From positions 1,612,001-1,676,000 of the forward strand of contig JANTUC010000006.1 of assembly GCA_026873275.1 (NCBI GenBank): 64,000 bases of DNA, read 5' to 3'. Made by a program: the position numbers and the translations under genes. Positions within the stretch are counted from its first letter, which is position 1. Each line of letters opens with the position of its first letter. The stretch comes from Pseudopithomyces maydicus (lineage: Eukaryota > Ascomycota > Dothideomycetes > Pleosporales > Didymosphaeriaceae). Below, piece after piece: positions 22,615 through 34,926 of this stretch. The notes beneath the pieces were generated by a model that searched no databases, was not told where the DNA came from, and saw nothing but the letters and a program-made list of their open reading frames with translations.

Positions 22615-24761
22615 TGCGGTGATGTTGGCCTGGCCACCAGACGCTCAACCTTCCAGAGAACAGACAGACAGGGCCGATCGGAAGGTAATGTAGGGCATCA
22701 ATCTCTCTAATCTGCACCAGATGTACTTCCGAAAACATTGGCCATGGTGGCTAGCTGGGACCATGGAGCAGGCCCATGTTGCTGGTTCCAAGGCTGGGCC
22801 TAGACGGATCCCTGGGAGCACGACGTCGCGTGTGAAGGCTGCAAATGTGTGTGCGTGCAGCGCGTGGGGGCTACAGACGCTACGCACGGCGATCTGGAGG
22901 CGGACGCGACGCAATATTGGACGGATACGAGGAGGTTGATAGCGGCTGCACGGACGGTGCGTCGTCCAACGTGTCCAGCAGGCCCAGCTTGTCAACCGTC
23001 CAAAGAGGAAGTCATCAAAGCAGGAGCAGGGAAGGTGCGTTCGAGCGCTATCATCACGGCTCGCTTACAGGATGCGCCACATCGGGTTGGGCGACGCATC
23101 ATCCGTCAACCCCCCGTCAACCCCCCCGTCTGCCGTTCAACGTCTCCACCGCCCCCTCGTCAACGCTCTGTGCCCTCGAGTACACCCATGCGCCGTAACC
23201 TACGCCGCCCCCGTCTGTGCCGCACCTCGTCACCCCGTTACCCCGTCACCCAGCCTCCGCAGCAACCCATTGTGCCACTGTTCACTTGTGCGCCTGCCCA
23301 CGGACCGACTGGCACGCCAGCGTCTCCTGCTCACGCTCAACCTCACCCCCAAGTGAACCATGCTCATTTTATTGCTTTTCGTCTAGATATTCCAAGTCTA
23401 CAAGGGATACCGACTCTCTGGTTCCGTTAACCGCCAGCCACACAATCTCCCTTTCCGCTCACGAGAAGCCCAGGTAATTAGATTGACCTGCCTAAGCGCA
23501 ACTTTTCTATTGAAAGCTTGGTCTTATCGCGTCTGTTTGTCTGATGCAGCCACCAATACGAATGTCACTCCACGACACGTCCGCCTCTCCCACTGTGCGG
23601 CGATCCTGTCTTCTACGTGCATGAGATGATGTTTGGTTGCTCTGGATACTCACAGGACTGGCCTGCAGTAACCCCATCTGCAGCCGTGTGAAACACAGTC
23701 CACTGCAGTCACCTCGTCCAGCTCATCTCACCACTGCTGACCTGCTGCTGCTGATCGGATGGATCCATGCAGAGCAAACTCGTCGAATACGCTCCAGAAG
23801 CCCTTGGCACTTTGTAACAGCGCGGCTTTTGTTGTTCCTGACGATCGTCTTGAGGCAGGTGCCGCATGCTGAGCGCGGGTCGAAGGATCATGGTTCGTCC
23901 ATACGAATGCCTAACTTCATCCTGCAATAGCATCATGGGCAGTGCGCCGAATTCGTGCACCCCCATGCATGAGATCCCGTCAACCCATGAATCGGTCATT
24001 CTCCCTTCTGGGTTTCAGCTTGGATTTTCATATCTTTTGGCTGGGCTCGATTCAGCGTATATCGGAACCTGGAAGACAAGCGCCGGCTTCTATCAAAGCC
24101 CGCATCAGCCAAGCAGTACACCCCACGGATGGTGCCATGTCGTGTTGACTGCTGTTGCTAAAAATGTCTCGAGGTATGCAATCTTCTGCATAGGTTTGTG
24201 GAGTGTTGCCACCACCTGAATCTTGGGATAGTGATTATACGGGGCATCTATATGCTTCTTGAGCTACCTCATGACACGGTCAGGCGTAGGAAACAAGTAT
24301 ACCAATGTGGCAGTTGAAAAGCAACCGTAGATTGGGAGTCTCTTGTATCGTCTACCACCATATAGAGTATCCATGGTCAACATTCACAACGAACTTGAGA
24401 TTCAAGTGGCCAGCGGATGTGTGGCGGTGGTAATTACCATTGGAGGCGGCTTCACCGAACCTGAGCCCTATCTCCAGCCATTTTACTTCAATGTATCGAT
24501 GGCTTCATGCCTCAATATCTTAGCTCGCCTGCTCTGGTCTTGACTTGACCCTTGTCGGGTCCATGCGCAATGCAGAACAACCCAGCTGCAGTACCCGATG
24601 CAATCCTTAAGCGACAAGCTGGGTTATAGGCCGCGACCTGTCCCGATATGCTGGACAGCACTTCATCTCAAGAACTTTTCCTTGTTCAAAATTTGTAGTG
24701 AGCTACTACAGCTCTTTGCACTTCTTTGCACTGACTTGACCCTTCCCCTATTGCGTTCACA
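22615..24761. other. Divergent intergenic region between GH16 (minus) and GT2 (plus)
   Basis: About 2.1 kb serving as the 5' region of both flanking genes. Several 80-190-codon frames at 22645-24219 are overlapping, Pro/Arg-rich and without domains, so I do not support them. The stretch 23085-23350 is unusually C-rich on the plus strand. Confidence 0.45.
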
Positions 24762-27700
24762 ATGGCCTCTGGGCAGTCGCAGAGCTCGTCCACAGAGTCG
24801 CCAGTTGCAAAAGCTATACGCCCTGGGTTGACTTTCCGAGATAGCGCTGGCTCAAGTATCGCTTCTCGAGCAAGTAATGGAGGAGATCGCCATGATGTGA
24901 TGGTCGTGAGTACAACACTTCGTCACTCAAATCTTGAGCTTTAAGGCACATTACTGATAGATAACCAGAAATTCCTGTACCGTCGTTGCAGTCAAGCAAA
25001 ATGGCTAGAGCCTCCGGAAGACGAGTATGGAGTCGTAGATGGCGGCGCAGCAAATTTAGGTGTCCTCCTACGACGGTCTGACGGCATCTATACCGGCGAG
25101 CCCCTCTTCTTGAACACAGATCTTGTCCGTGCCGTCGAAAGACTGGGTGTGGCCGTGGCCTTCACGATGTCTTCTGAAATTACACAAGCTCTGCTCCAAC
25201 AAATTACGCCTTTCCAGACCGAGTTTTCGCTTGACCCGCGGGGTTTCACCCTACCTATCGCAAATTCAGTGCACGACATTGCCACAGGCAAGGCACATGT
25301 ATCTCGAGATTCGTACGTCTGCTTGTGTCGTCAAGAGCGTATGGTGCTGGTCTGGGGCGATACGGTCCCAGGGATTCGTAAGTCGTCACACATGCTGCGT
25401 ATGCTAACACCATACTGATCTTCATCAGTCGCCCACGGCACCGACGTCGAGACACGGCTTCTTGGGCTTGTCTGGGGATCACACATCCCCTCTCACAACC
25501 CCATTTCGACATATCAACACACTCCACAGCCGATGCACTCTCCCCCAGCAGGCTCCCTAGGCGGAGGTCGGACGTCTCTATACCCCATATCTGCGCCCAT
25601 GACAGGAGGTATACCATCTGAAATGAGCGAAAAGATCACTGCTATCGATCGTGCTATCGAGGTTGAGGGGCTGGGAGACCAGGCATACGATCCATCTAAG
25701 GAGGCGGAACTACCAGAGAGAGAATTTCTCCTGGTCCACGCTGTTACTATTGGCATCGCCATGGTGAGCCTCGCGGAGTTTATCTGCACCTGTTTCGCCA
25801 CTAACTTAGTCCAGGTCCTTGTTATCGTCGTCGAAATGGCATGCGTGGCGAAGTTGCTCACCGAATACCGGCTCGACGGAGGAATGATTCGCTTTGCATT
25901 GGTATGAACATCACCATAACGAGATATCGTACGCGAAACTGACGTTGAAACAAGGTTGCTACAATTCCGCTGTTTGCGTCGTTCTCACTGGTAGGTTGCG
26001 CCAATCTTTACTAACCTTCGGTTCGTGGCTGAGAGCTGATGGTCGCGCGGCACGAGGTCGCCTTTTCCTTCCGTTCTAGGCCTGTCACGAGTCCAATCAT
26101 CAACTGACCACGTACAGTTCTTCTTCATCGTTATTGGAGGATCTTTGGGTCAGCTTTTCGGACCTCTTTCGGCTCTCCAGGGAAACAGTATTTACTATTC
26201 GGGTATGGGTTTAGGCACACTGCTTCACTTGGATCGTGCCAGACTGACAGATGGACAGGCCAGAAACCCAAGCGCATGCGCCACCAGGACTATGAGCTGC
26301 CACATGTCACAATCCAAATGCCGGTCTACAAAGAAGGCCTCAAGGGAGTAGTCATTCCCACTGTAACGTCTCTTTTGGCAGCTGTACGCTATTACGAACA
26401 GTGTGGTGGAACAGCTTCGATTTTTGTCAACGAAGATGGCATGCGCTGCGTCTCCTCTGAGATGCAAGAGGCGCGCAAAGCGTTCTACGAACTTAACAAC
26501 ATCGGCTGGGTCGCTCGTCCAAAGCATCACGAACACAAAAAAGAGAAGAGCGGTTGGTTCTCCAAGAACAAACAGGATGATTCCGAGAAAGGCCCAGACA
26601 CCGAGGAAGTCTTCATCCGCGCGGGTCACTTCAAGAAAGCATCAAACATGAACTACTGCCTCGACTTTTCTCTGCGCGTGGAGGACGAGCTTCTCCGTCT
26701 CATGGAGGAAAGGGCCAGAGAGCGTGGCTGCACCTCAGAAGAACTTACCCTGGAGGACGAGGACGAACTGTACGGACGGGCGATGAACGCCATGCTTGAG
26801 CAAGACGGAGGTCGCACATGGGCTGCCGGAAACATTCGTATGGGCGAGGTGATCCTGATTGTCGACTCAGACACCCGTGTGCCGGAAGACTGCCTCTTGT
26901 ATGGCGCCTTGGAAATGCGCGAAAGTCCAGAGGTTGCTCTCATCCAGCACGCCAGTGGCATCATGCAAGTCGTCAACAATGTCTTTGAGAATGGAATCAC
27001 GTACTTCACCGATCTGGTGTATACCTCCATCCAGTATGCCGTGGGTAACGGTGACTGTGCACCTTTCGTTGGACACAATACGTTTATTCGATGGAAGGCC
27101 ATCCAGAGCATTGCGTTTGAGGAAGATGGCATGACTAAATTCTGGAGCGAGCATCACGTCAGTGAAGATTTTGATGTCAGTCTCCGACTGCAGATCAACA
27201 AGTTCGTTGTGCGTCTCGCGACTTACCACAACGGTGGATTCAAGGAAGGTGTATCGCTCACCGTCTATGACGAACTCGCAAGATGGGAGAAGTATGCATA
27301 TGGCTGTGAGTTCATCCTTAACCCCTATGATCGCCGATATACTGATCACTAATTTCTACTAGGTAACGAGCTTGTCTTCAACCCCATTGTCAGATGGCCC
27401 ACGAGGGGCCCAATCACCCCGCTCTTCTGGAAGTTCTTATGGAGCCCTATCAAAGTCACGAGTAAGATGACCATCTTAGCTTACATCGGTACCTATTACG
27501 CCATCGCCTCTGCAATCCCTCTTTCGCTGGCCAACTACTGCGTCGTGGGGTGGTTCACCGATGACGTTGATCAGTTCTACATCACTTCCTGGAAGATCTT
27601 CGTCGGTATGGCGGTTGTGTTCAACGTTCTGTCGCCCCTCGCATATGCCATGTTACGCCATCGTCTCGGACAAAAGACATTCTTCTGGTCGCTTGTTGAG

Positions 27701-28135
27701 ACGATCAAGTGGATGCCGTAAGCTCACATGCCTTCCACTGTAACACTTTGACACTAACGGTTATCAGATTCTTCCTACTATTTTTCGGTGGAATTTCGTT
27801 CCATCTTCTCAAAGCTATTTTCTGTCACTTCTTCAGCGTTCGCATTGAATGGACCACGACAGCCAAAGAGCTCACTGAGTCCGGCTTCCGCGTGGGTCTT
27901 GACCGCATTGTCCGCGATTTCAAGTGGATGTACCTCTTCCTACTCCCAGTCATTGGCGGAATGATCTATTGCGCTTGCTTTGCCCCTCGTGGTTGGACAA
28001 TCAGTGATTTTGCGGCAATTGTGCCGCTAGCGAACCAAGTAGGGTGTCATGCATTATTGCCAGTGAGTCCATCCCACAGACCACGACATGGATCTCTTGC
28101 TAACTACTCGACAGTTTGCTCTTGGATTGTTTTAG
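24762..28135 (+). CDS. Integral membrane family 2 glycosyltransferase
   Basis: Processive-type GT2 related to chitin/cellulose/hyaluronan synthases; probably extends an extracellular polysaccharide at the plasma membrane. From memory it resembles the filamentous-fungal GT2 needed for hyphal growth (ZtGT2/FgGT2), not verified. Nine exons: 24762-24905, 24969-25377, 25429-25901, 25955-25990, 26118-26202, 26259-27305, 27363-27717, 27768-28062 and 28115-28135; all phases agree, 954 residues. Two membrane segments (exons 3-5) precede the catalytic domain, with QMPVYKEG, the metal-binding IVDSDTRVPED near residue 583, HVSEDFDVSLRLQ (catalytic Asp region) and ARWEKYAYG in the place of the QxxRW box. 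A KKEK-rich insertion (about residues 475-500) lies inside the domain. Four or so further membrane helices follow. Exons 4 (36 nt) and 9 (21 nt) are very short and easily missed. Confidence 0.88.
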
Positions 28136-30014
28136 CGAGGTGCAATTGAAAGGAGTTAATCAGGTCATCTTTGGATATCATGCACGACCAATTCACGAAA
28201 TTTAGATTAGAAGTGAAGGCACATAATATGGGTTCCCTAGGATTGGAAATCCCGAGTTCGCAACATAATTCTACGTAGATGGTACACTTATGGTAATAAT
28301 ACATTCGAGACATATTTCACCTTCCTCTGGTGATTCTGGTCAGACTTGTCTTGGGACCATCAAAGTCCCCAATCCACCCACGTGTCATGAGAATCCCCTT
28401 GATTCACTATTCCCGGATCTCCAAACCGCCACGTGCATTCACCTTACCCCACAGGCATAAATTGCGGCATATCCGTTTTCCAAGCCAGGATATCCGCCCA
28501 GGAACCCCAAACCGTGACCCCAGTCGGCCCACGCCCGTAGCCACGATTTCCCAATGCAGCAATCAATATCTCGCCCCACGTCCACGACACGAGGCGGTTG
28601 CGGGACCGCCTCGATCCCACCTACCTTTCGTATATGCATGTAGGATCCTACCCAGTGCTTCGTGCATGCCGAATGTGTGCCGGGACTCAGTTCCATCCCA
28701 GGGTGAGGCGAGGTTCCAGGCTGAGCTGGACCTTCTGTCGACATGCCGAGAGCTCGGTTACGAATCATGGTGGGAACCGGCATCCGGGTTCGAGCTATCT
28801 ATCTGCAGCGCGAGTCGGCGGGTATACTGTATACGTGGAGGGTTCGCCGTCCATCGAGTGGGTATCCACGTCGCGGTCTGGCCCTGCTATAGTATACAGA
28901 ACCGAGAGCTGGGATAGCCGCTGGGCCACGCCATACACGAGGGTGCATACACGAAGACGTGGACCTGGTTTTGATGGAGATACGGGCATGTGTGGCTGGA
29001 ATTAGTGGGCTGAGTTCGGCGTCTACTCGGATGTGGTCGAGTAGATTCACTATCATGATCCAATTCAGGCCAGGCCTACTTCCTGGAATAGACCAGGTCG
29101 CACTGTCGTAGTGTACGCATCAAGTAGCGAGCGTAGGTACTGCTTCGGCATGAACTACTGAGACCCAATTTTATTACAGCAGTTGTCTATCCTGGAAAGT
29201 ACATACTGGGTCTGGTCTTGGGTTCCACGAGCTTCGCGATAGGGCTGTTACGAGCATCAGACGTGTCAATTTAGGACATAAGTGGTTGCAGGCAATGGCA
29301 AGTATCGACTGGGTAAGAACAGTACAAGCCGTCTCACTGAATGATGATACCGGCGGTATGTTTGATGGTACGAGCCCTACTCAAATGACGGTTACCTAGC
29401 GATCTTCTCCCTGTCTCAGACCTTTATGGTGATTCGATGTTTTGTTTCACATTTGAAAGACTGGCATATATGAAAGAGCCTGTATTTGAGCAACTTCGCA
29501 CAAATGAGCACGGCATGCCAAGCTAATCGTGTACCTCCAAGGCATTAAACACAACACGAAGGACTGGAAGCAACAAACAATATATGCCCCAAAATATCAA
29601 ATCAACACAACCTGATCCGACTCCAGACATTCTCGCATCCCACACCATTACTGCTCTCACCAATTGACAGACTGAAATTTCCGCCCCTCACACTGCAAGC
29701 ACTAAATTCTCCTTTAAACAACACGTTGTGTCCGCAGACGGTCACGTGAGTGCCGTCATACTTGAAGACCCGATAATAAAATCAAGGCCATCGCTTCGTA
29801 GTCTGATAAGGAGATGTCGGGTGAGCTCTGAAGGTCTCTGACGTTGCTCCCGAGCGCTCGTAGTGTGACTGCGAGCCAATCGAAGAATACAACAACTCGT
29901 TCAGATCCGATTCGCTCACTTCAAACTCTTTCTGTGGCAATTCATCGTGAAAGACTAGCAGGGGACGAAACAGGCGTGCACTAAATAGTTACACGCCAGG
30001 AACCCAGGTCGCCC
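28136..30014. other. Intergenic between convergent GT2 and PIN-like genes
   Basis: Contains 3' flanks of both genes. Short frames at 28330-29005 on both strands are not supported. A small odd palindrome (GTATAC-T-GTATAC) lies near 28822. Nothing else seen. Confidence 0.45.
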
Positions 30015-31443
30015 TCAATTTGGTTCCCATAGGGTCCTTCGGCCTCCACGAGTGGGGTTGCCACGATTCGAGGGGCGAGTGAAGGAGTCTGGATCAATTG
30101 GTTGGTTAGGATCATGGCGAGGAGCGGGTGGTGATTGAAACATGGGTTGAGGTGGGATGTAAGCTCCACCGCGTCCACGACCCGTAGGAGCCCCACGACC
30201 ACCGCGAGCGGCTCCACCACGACCACGGGCCGCGAAATTACCTCGCCCACCACGTGGAGAGTGTTGCTGGTTACTACGCCCAAAGTCGTTCGGGTCGAAC
30301 ACACGCTGGTGGTTGGTGCCGTTGGCCGGACCGCGTGGTGCATTTTTGATCAGCACGTAGTCCTCGTCGTCGGACTCAACAGGTGCTCTACTCAGAGTAG
30401 AGTGGCTGGACTTTGGACGCTGGGCTTGCTTGGGCTCCAGTTCCGACTCTTTCTTCAGAGCGTGCTCCTCAGTTTCTTTCTTGTATACCGTCAGGTGATT
30501 TTTGAACTCGCGATCTTCGCGCATAACAGCATCGCGTAGCTGCTCTAACCGCTTAGCCCGAATGCCAAATTGCTGGGCTATGGCCTGCTTGGCTGGGTCA
30601 TTGGTCAAGAGAATAAAATTGTCAAGGGCAGCATCAGGATTGGTTTCCTGGTGGATGCGCCACAGGATGTGGTTAAAAAGCGGACGCAGGCCAGGTGGGC
30701 AGGCGTGTTTGGAGGTCTTGCCGATGCGCGAGGTTTCAGTGCTGTTTCGGGCGGTACGGCTGGGAGATTCGGAAGCTCGCACGGAAGTCTTGCTGCCGTG
30801 GGCCTTGATGGTTGCTGATCGGCCATTGGTGGGTGGGGGATGGGAGTCGGCGGTGCGGGTGGATTTGGGCGACTGGTCAAGGCTGCTCATGGAGGTGCCA
30901 TCAGAAACATCGAGGGCGTTGAAGGAGCTTTCCAGATCATCGCGGTAGTCGTCCTCTTCATAGTCTTCGTCGTCGTCTTCCGAGTCGCTCGGCTCCATGG
31001 AAAGAAGGGTCTCGGGCAGCATAAAGTGCTCGACCTCGGCCCAGGTCTCGAATGCTTCTTCGGCGCCCTCGAGCTGGATCCGGCTGGCAAGGGTGGGCGA
31101 AGAGGTCACGTCATCGAGCCACTTGAGGGCATCTCGGGCATCGGCGTTGTAGCGTTCTTGGCCGGCCTTGAGGTGGTTGAGCTGGGCGAGGGCTGCGGAT
31201 CGGTCAGGTCAGCATGGGTGGTGGTGGAGGAGGGGCGGGAGGATCACTGTGGAGGGGCACGAAAAGGCGGATGGCATCTTGGGCGATCCACTTGCGGATG
31301 CCGTCGCGGGTGCTCTTCTTCGCGCCTGCGATCAGGGCCGTGTCGTCGACGATGCAGTTGAACAGCTTGCGGGTGGGCGGCTCGGGCGCGCGCAGGCGGC
31401 TGTCGTCAGGCCTCGGCCGTGGCGGGAAGGTGTTTCGGCGCAT
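30015..31443 (-). CDS. PIN-like domain protein with RGG-rich C-terminus
   Basis: Two exons: 31443-31248 and 31192-30015 (intron GTGATC to CCGCAG), 457 residues. The N-terminal segment FNCIVDDTALIAG, RKWIAQDAIRLFVPL and TLAQLNHLKAGQ resembles the start of a PIN-type nuclease fold: an acidic residue after the first strand, then helix and strand. The domain is not fully convincing because later PIN Asp residues are hard to place. A strongly acidic stretch (SDSEDDDEDYEEDDYRDD) and Ser/Thr-rich linker follow, then a helical block (LRPLFNHILWRIHQE through QLRDAVMRED). The last 100 residues are RGG/GRG-rich, typical of RNA binding. A role in RNA metabolism is an inference. It lies downstream of translin in the same orientation, separated by an 11-bp tandem repeat. 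Confidence 0.8.
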
Positions 31444-31798
31444 GGTCGCCGCGGCGCAGAGGACAGCGAATGATGGGGTGTGAGGTGTGCGCGGGCGGGC
31501 AGAGGCGTGCGTGGTAGCGGATATGGTAAGAATGGGTGCGACTGGTCAAAACGGGCGTTTGTTGGGCGCCAGGACAATCCGTCTGTGAAGGTTGACGGCT
31601 CAGGGTGCGACGTTTCTGCCTGCGCGACTATGGCGCAGCGGCTGAGCGAGGGCGGGCAGCAGGAGCATGACGCGGGCGAGCGATGCGTGTGAATCACTCG
31701 TGCTGGGAGGGTTGGTCGAGTCTGGGTGCCGCCGCAGCGTCATCTTCCGTGTGCGCGCGAAGATGGCAGCACCGCCACACCCACCGCCACCCTCTACC
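31444..31798. other. Spacer upstream of the PIN-like gene
   Basis: Promoter side of the PIN-like gene. The overlapping short frames are not supported as genes. Confidence 0.4.
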
Positions 31799-31919
31799 AT
31801 GCATTCACCATGCATTCACCATGCATTCACCATGCATTCACCACATGTTCACCGCGCGTTCACTTCACATTCACCGCACATTCACCACATGCTCACCGCG
31901 CATTCACTCCACATTCACT
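31799..31919. repeat. 11-bp minisatellite, about 11 units
   Basis: The first four units are identical (ATGCATTCACC); the following seven keep the TTCAC core while the first four to five bases vary (for example ACATGTTCACC, GCACATTCACC). It sits between the translin stop codon (31949) and the start of the PIN-like gene, ending 30 bp past the translin stop. The graded decay from perfect to diverged units suggests recent expansion at one end. Confidence 0.9.
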
Positions 31920-31948
31920 CCATATTTCGCCAGGCTACCAAACACCAC

Positions 31949-32950
31949 CTAGTAGCTCTCCACCTCCGCCCGCCTCTCCTCCCTCACGTCCGGCACCCAG
32001 CCCTTCGGCCGCTCCGTGCCACGCACCATCAGTCCATACAGCGCCTTCTCCACCTTGTCCACACACTCCCTCATCACCTCCGCCTTCTTCCTCACGTCGG
32101 CCCCAAACTTTCCGCCGCCGGGCTCCAGCATCTCGAGCTGCAGTCGCAGCGCTCTGAGGTCTGAAAGGACTGTGCGTGTATCTTGCTCTTCTTCAGGTGC
32201 TTGCTCGTCAACATCCATTTTGTCGGCAGGCTCCTCCGTCTCCGCTTGCTTCGCTTTGGCTTCGCCCTTCGGCTTGCCCGCCGGAAGCTTGCCGTTGGTA
32301 GCCATTGCTGTGATCGAGAAACGCATCAGTTCGCCCACCATGTCGAAAATGCCGAGAATGTAGTCCTCGGGTGTGAGCAGCACCGCCCCCGCGCTTCCGC
32401 TCATGCTAGCTATGCGTTCTTTTGCAGCGTCGTATGAGATCAGTGTTTGCGTTTCCAGATAATGGTGGAAGCTCAGAGCCTCCATGAATTCTTGATTGCC
32501 TCCCGTGATCTGCGGGTAGCGGAAAGCATTCAGGCCTTGGACATCGCCGGCAATATGTCGGTACTGGCCCTCGATTGCCTCCCAGTACTGAGCATTGCCC
32601 TTGTTGACAAAAGCTGGGACTGTTTGTCCAAGCGTCCGCACCCTGTCTTGTCAGCCCCGTCATGCGCTCCGCAAATGACTTTTAATGTGCTTGCGAACCT
32701 TTGCAATGTGAAGATTCTACGCACCAGGTTAGTATCGTATCATTGCAATCAGAAGGCCCATTAAATACATCTTCTTGCTTGCGGCCGTGATGTCGCGAGA
32801 CGCTTTGATGATCCTCTCCCGCCTGTCGTGATGCTCGTCCAACTCTGCTCGGAACCCTTCGAACATGGGCATGAACGGCGAAGCCACCTGGTCAGCTTTT
32901 TCCGGCTTTGAGTCCTTCATGGCTCCGTCTCTTGAGCGTTTAGGACCCAT
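31949..32950 (-). CDS. Translin family protein
   Basis: Single-stranded DNA/RNA-binding octamer-forming protein; in other eukaryotes it works with TRAX in RNA processing as the C3PO nuclease. Three exons: 32950-32769, an 18-nt micro-exon at 32716-32699, and 32642-31949; phases agree, 297 residues. Across the junctions it reads ITAASKKIIFTLQRVRTLGQ, the conserved translin N-terminal helix, which supports the micro-exon. Further marks: HYLETQTLIS, LTPEDYILGIFDMVGELMRF and LRLQLEMLEPG. An acidic low-complexity insert (KPKGEAKAKQAETEEPADKM) lies after the core helix. The start ATG gives MGPKRSRDG; an upstream in-frame TTG is not needed. It is divergent from the PIG-M gene with 273 bp between the start codons, suggesting a shared promoter region. 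Confidence 0.92.
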
Positions 32951-33223
32951 GGTTGCCGCTGCCCAGGTAAGCATACGTCAAGCAAACACTCCAGTCGCGC
33001 TGCACTAGTGAAAAAAGCCCTAGCTCCATGTGGAATAGTGCACTCGCTACTGAGCGTCAAGGTCCGATCATGTCTCCAGTGGCTTTCTTACTATTCCCAT
33101 CCCCTTCCATCAAGTATACCACTGCCTTTAGCCCATTGTCCTGCGTTGTTCTGCATTGCCAGCTCTCAATTGGGTCCATGGTCTCTGTTTAGCTTCGTTG
33201 TCTGCGCCTAGTCACACTTCGAC
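32951..33223. promoter_or_regulatory. Divergent promoter region, translin / PIG-M
   Basis: 273 bp between two outward-facing start codons. Both genes must start within or near it. No clear TATA box or repeated element is seen. Confidence 0.5.
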
Positions 33224-34675
33224 ATGGCGCTGCCCGCTTTCTTTGGCAGTCCACGAGCAGTGTTCTCCGCCGCCATCCTGCTTAGAGCAGTATTCCTGGT
33301 GTATGGACTGTTACAAGATGCATATTCGCCCATGAAATACACCGACATTGACTATTTCGTCTTTACCGATGCTGCACGTTTCATCGCCAAGGGGCAGTCG
33401 CCATACGATCGGGACACGTACAGATATACTCCCCTTCTGGCTTGGCTCATCTACCCCACGACGTGGCCCGGCTCTTGGTTCTCCTTTGGAAAAATTCTCT
33501 TCGCTGTGGGTGACATCATCGCGGGATGGATGATGTACCGCATCCTTCGAAGTTACCAGCATATGTCTCAAGAAAGAGCATTGAGATATGCCAGCATCTG
33601 GCTATTGAATCCCATGGTCGCAACTATCAGCACACGTGGTAGTTCTGAAGGTCTACTCGGTGTCTTCGTCACGGCCTTACTTTGGGCTGTATTGGCAAAA
33701 CGTATTGTGCTCGCTGGATTCCTTCTCGGCTTCGCTGTCCATTTCAAGATATACCCGTTCATCTACGCTGCTTCGATTATTTGGTGGCTCGACGACGACC
33801 AGGTCAAGGGAAAACAAAGCCACAAGTCAAAACAGCCTGCATCTGTCATCGATCAGGCGCTCTCGTTCATTACTCTGGAGAGACTCTTATTGGCTTTCTG
33901 CAGTTTTGTAACCTTCATGGTCCTGAACGTGATCATGTATCTCGCGTAAGTTATGATTGCTGATAGTCGACGCAAATACTAAACGAGAAAAGATACGGCT
34001 GGCCTTTCCTTGATCACAGCTACTTCTATCACCTGATCAGGATAGATCATCGCCACAACTTTTCGCCATACAACACCCTGCTCTATTTGAACTCGTCCCC
34101 AAAGACCAGTGTAGCTGCACACGCCCAATCGTCATTTGAGCTGGAACGCTTGGCCTTCATGCCACAGCTACTTCTCAGTGCAGTTCTTATCCCTTTGGTG
34201 CTAAGTAAGAAAGATCTGCCGTCAACGATGCTTGCCCAAACATTCGCCTTTGTAGCGTTCAACAAGGTCTGCACAAGTCAGGTCTGTGCCTCGCCTACAA
34301 AGAAAACTGCGCAATCTGACGATCGAACAGTACTTCCTCTGGTATATGATGTTCCTGCCCTATTATCTACCTCAATCAACTTTGTTAAGTACGCCCGCAT
34401 TGGGTGCGGTGGCGCTAATCCTGTGGATTGCTGGCCAGGTTCGTCTTACACGTGATTACGTGAATCCTACAGCCAACTAACCATACTAGGTATTCTGGCT
34501 ACAACAAGGCTTTCAACTGGAGTTCAACGGGTATTCCACCTTTGTCCCAGGACTGTGGGCGGCCGGCATTTTATTCTTTATCGTCAACGTGGGAATACTA
34601 TCGATCATCATAAGAGATGTCAAGTCGAAGGCAACTGCTGCGCCGCACAGCCTGGCGGCAAAACAGAAAATATAG
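33224..34675 (+). CDS. GPI14: GPI mannosyltransferase 1 (PIG-M / GPI14)
   Basis: ER membrane enzyme adding the first alpha-1,4 mannose from dolichol-phosphate-mannose to glucosaminyl-phosphatidylinositol in GPI-anchor synthesis. Four exons: 33224-33945, 33993-34281, 34331-34438 and 34490-34675; phases agree, 434 residues, normal for the family. The DxD-type motif KYTDIDYFVFTDAARF (residues about 38-53) lies in the first luminal loop, followed by SPYDRDTYRYTPLLAW. Family marks ISTRGSSEG, GFAVHFKIYPFIY, YGWPFLDHSYFYHLIRIDHR and HNFSPY are all present, as are multiple membrane helices. The C-terminus ends in a Lys-containing tail after the last helix. The gene is intact and should be essential. 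It is divergent from translin. Confidence 0.95.
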
Positions 34676-34926
34676 TTACACATGGCCCCAAATAGAGTAC
34701 CACAAAGTCCGAATGCCATCCATTTCAAGACACATCACGCCCGTCCAGCCAATCCACTTTCCCTGTCAGGTCAATCACGACGATGAACGGACAGGTACCG
34801 GTAATAGGGTGCTGACCACCTTGCAGCAACGCCATTCTGGCCCCAGCAGGGTTGACCGTGCACTGATCCAATTAAAGCCGGAAATGCCCATTGTTTGGGA
34901 CACTCAGCTTTCCGTCTTTTCCCATA
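34676..34926. promoter_or_regulatory. Spacer between PIG-M and the HET gene
   Basis: 251 bp between the PIG-M stop and the HET-gene ATG, carrying the PIG-M 3' UTR and the HET promoter. No distinct motif seen. Confidence 0.35.

Noticed and set aside
22645..23430. Arg/Pro-rich frames upstream of the GH16 gene
   Set aside because: Low complexity, overlapping, no domain; explained by the C-rich composition of the divergent promoter.
28822..28834. GTATAC-T-GTATAC palindrome
   Set aside because: Only 13 bp, isolated, with no partner copy or flanking terminal repeats; chance is adequate.
31667..32164. His/Ser/Pro-rich plus-strand frames
   Set aside because: Translations of the 11-bp minisatellite and the antisense of translin; the repeat unit explains the apparent protein repeat.
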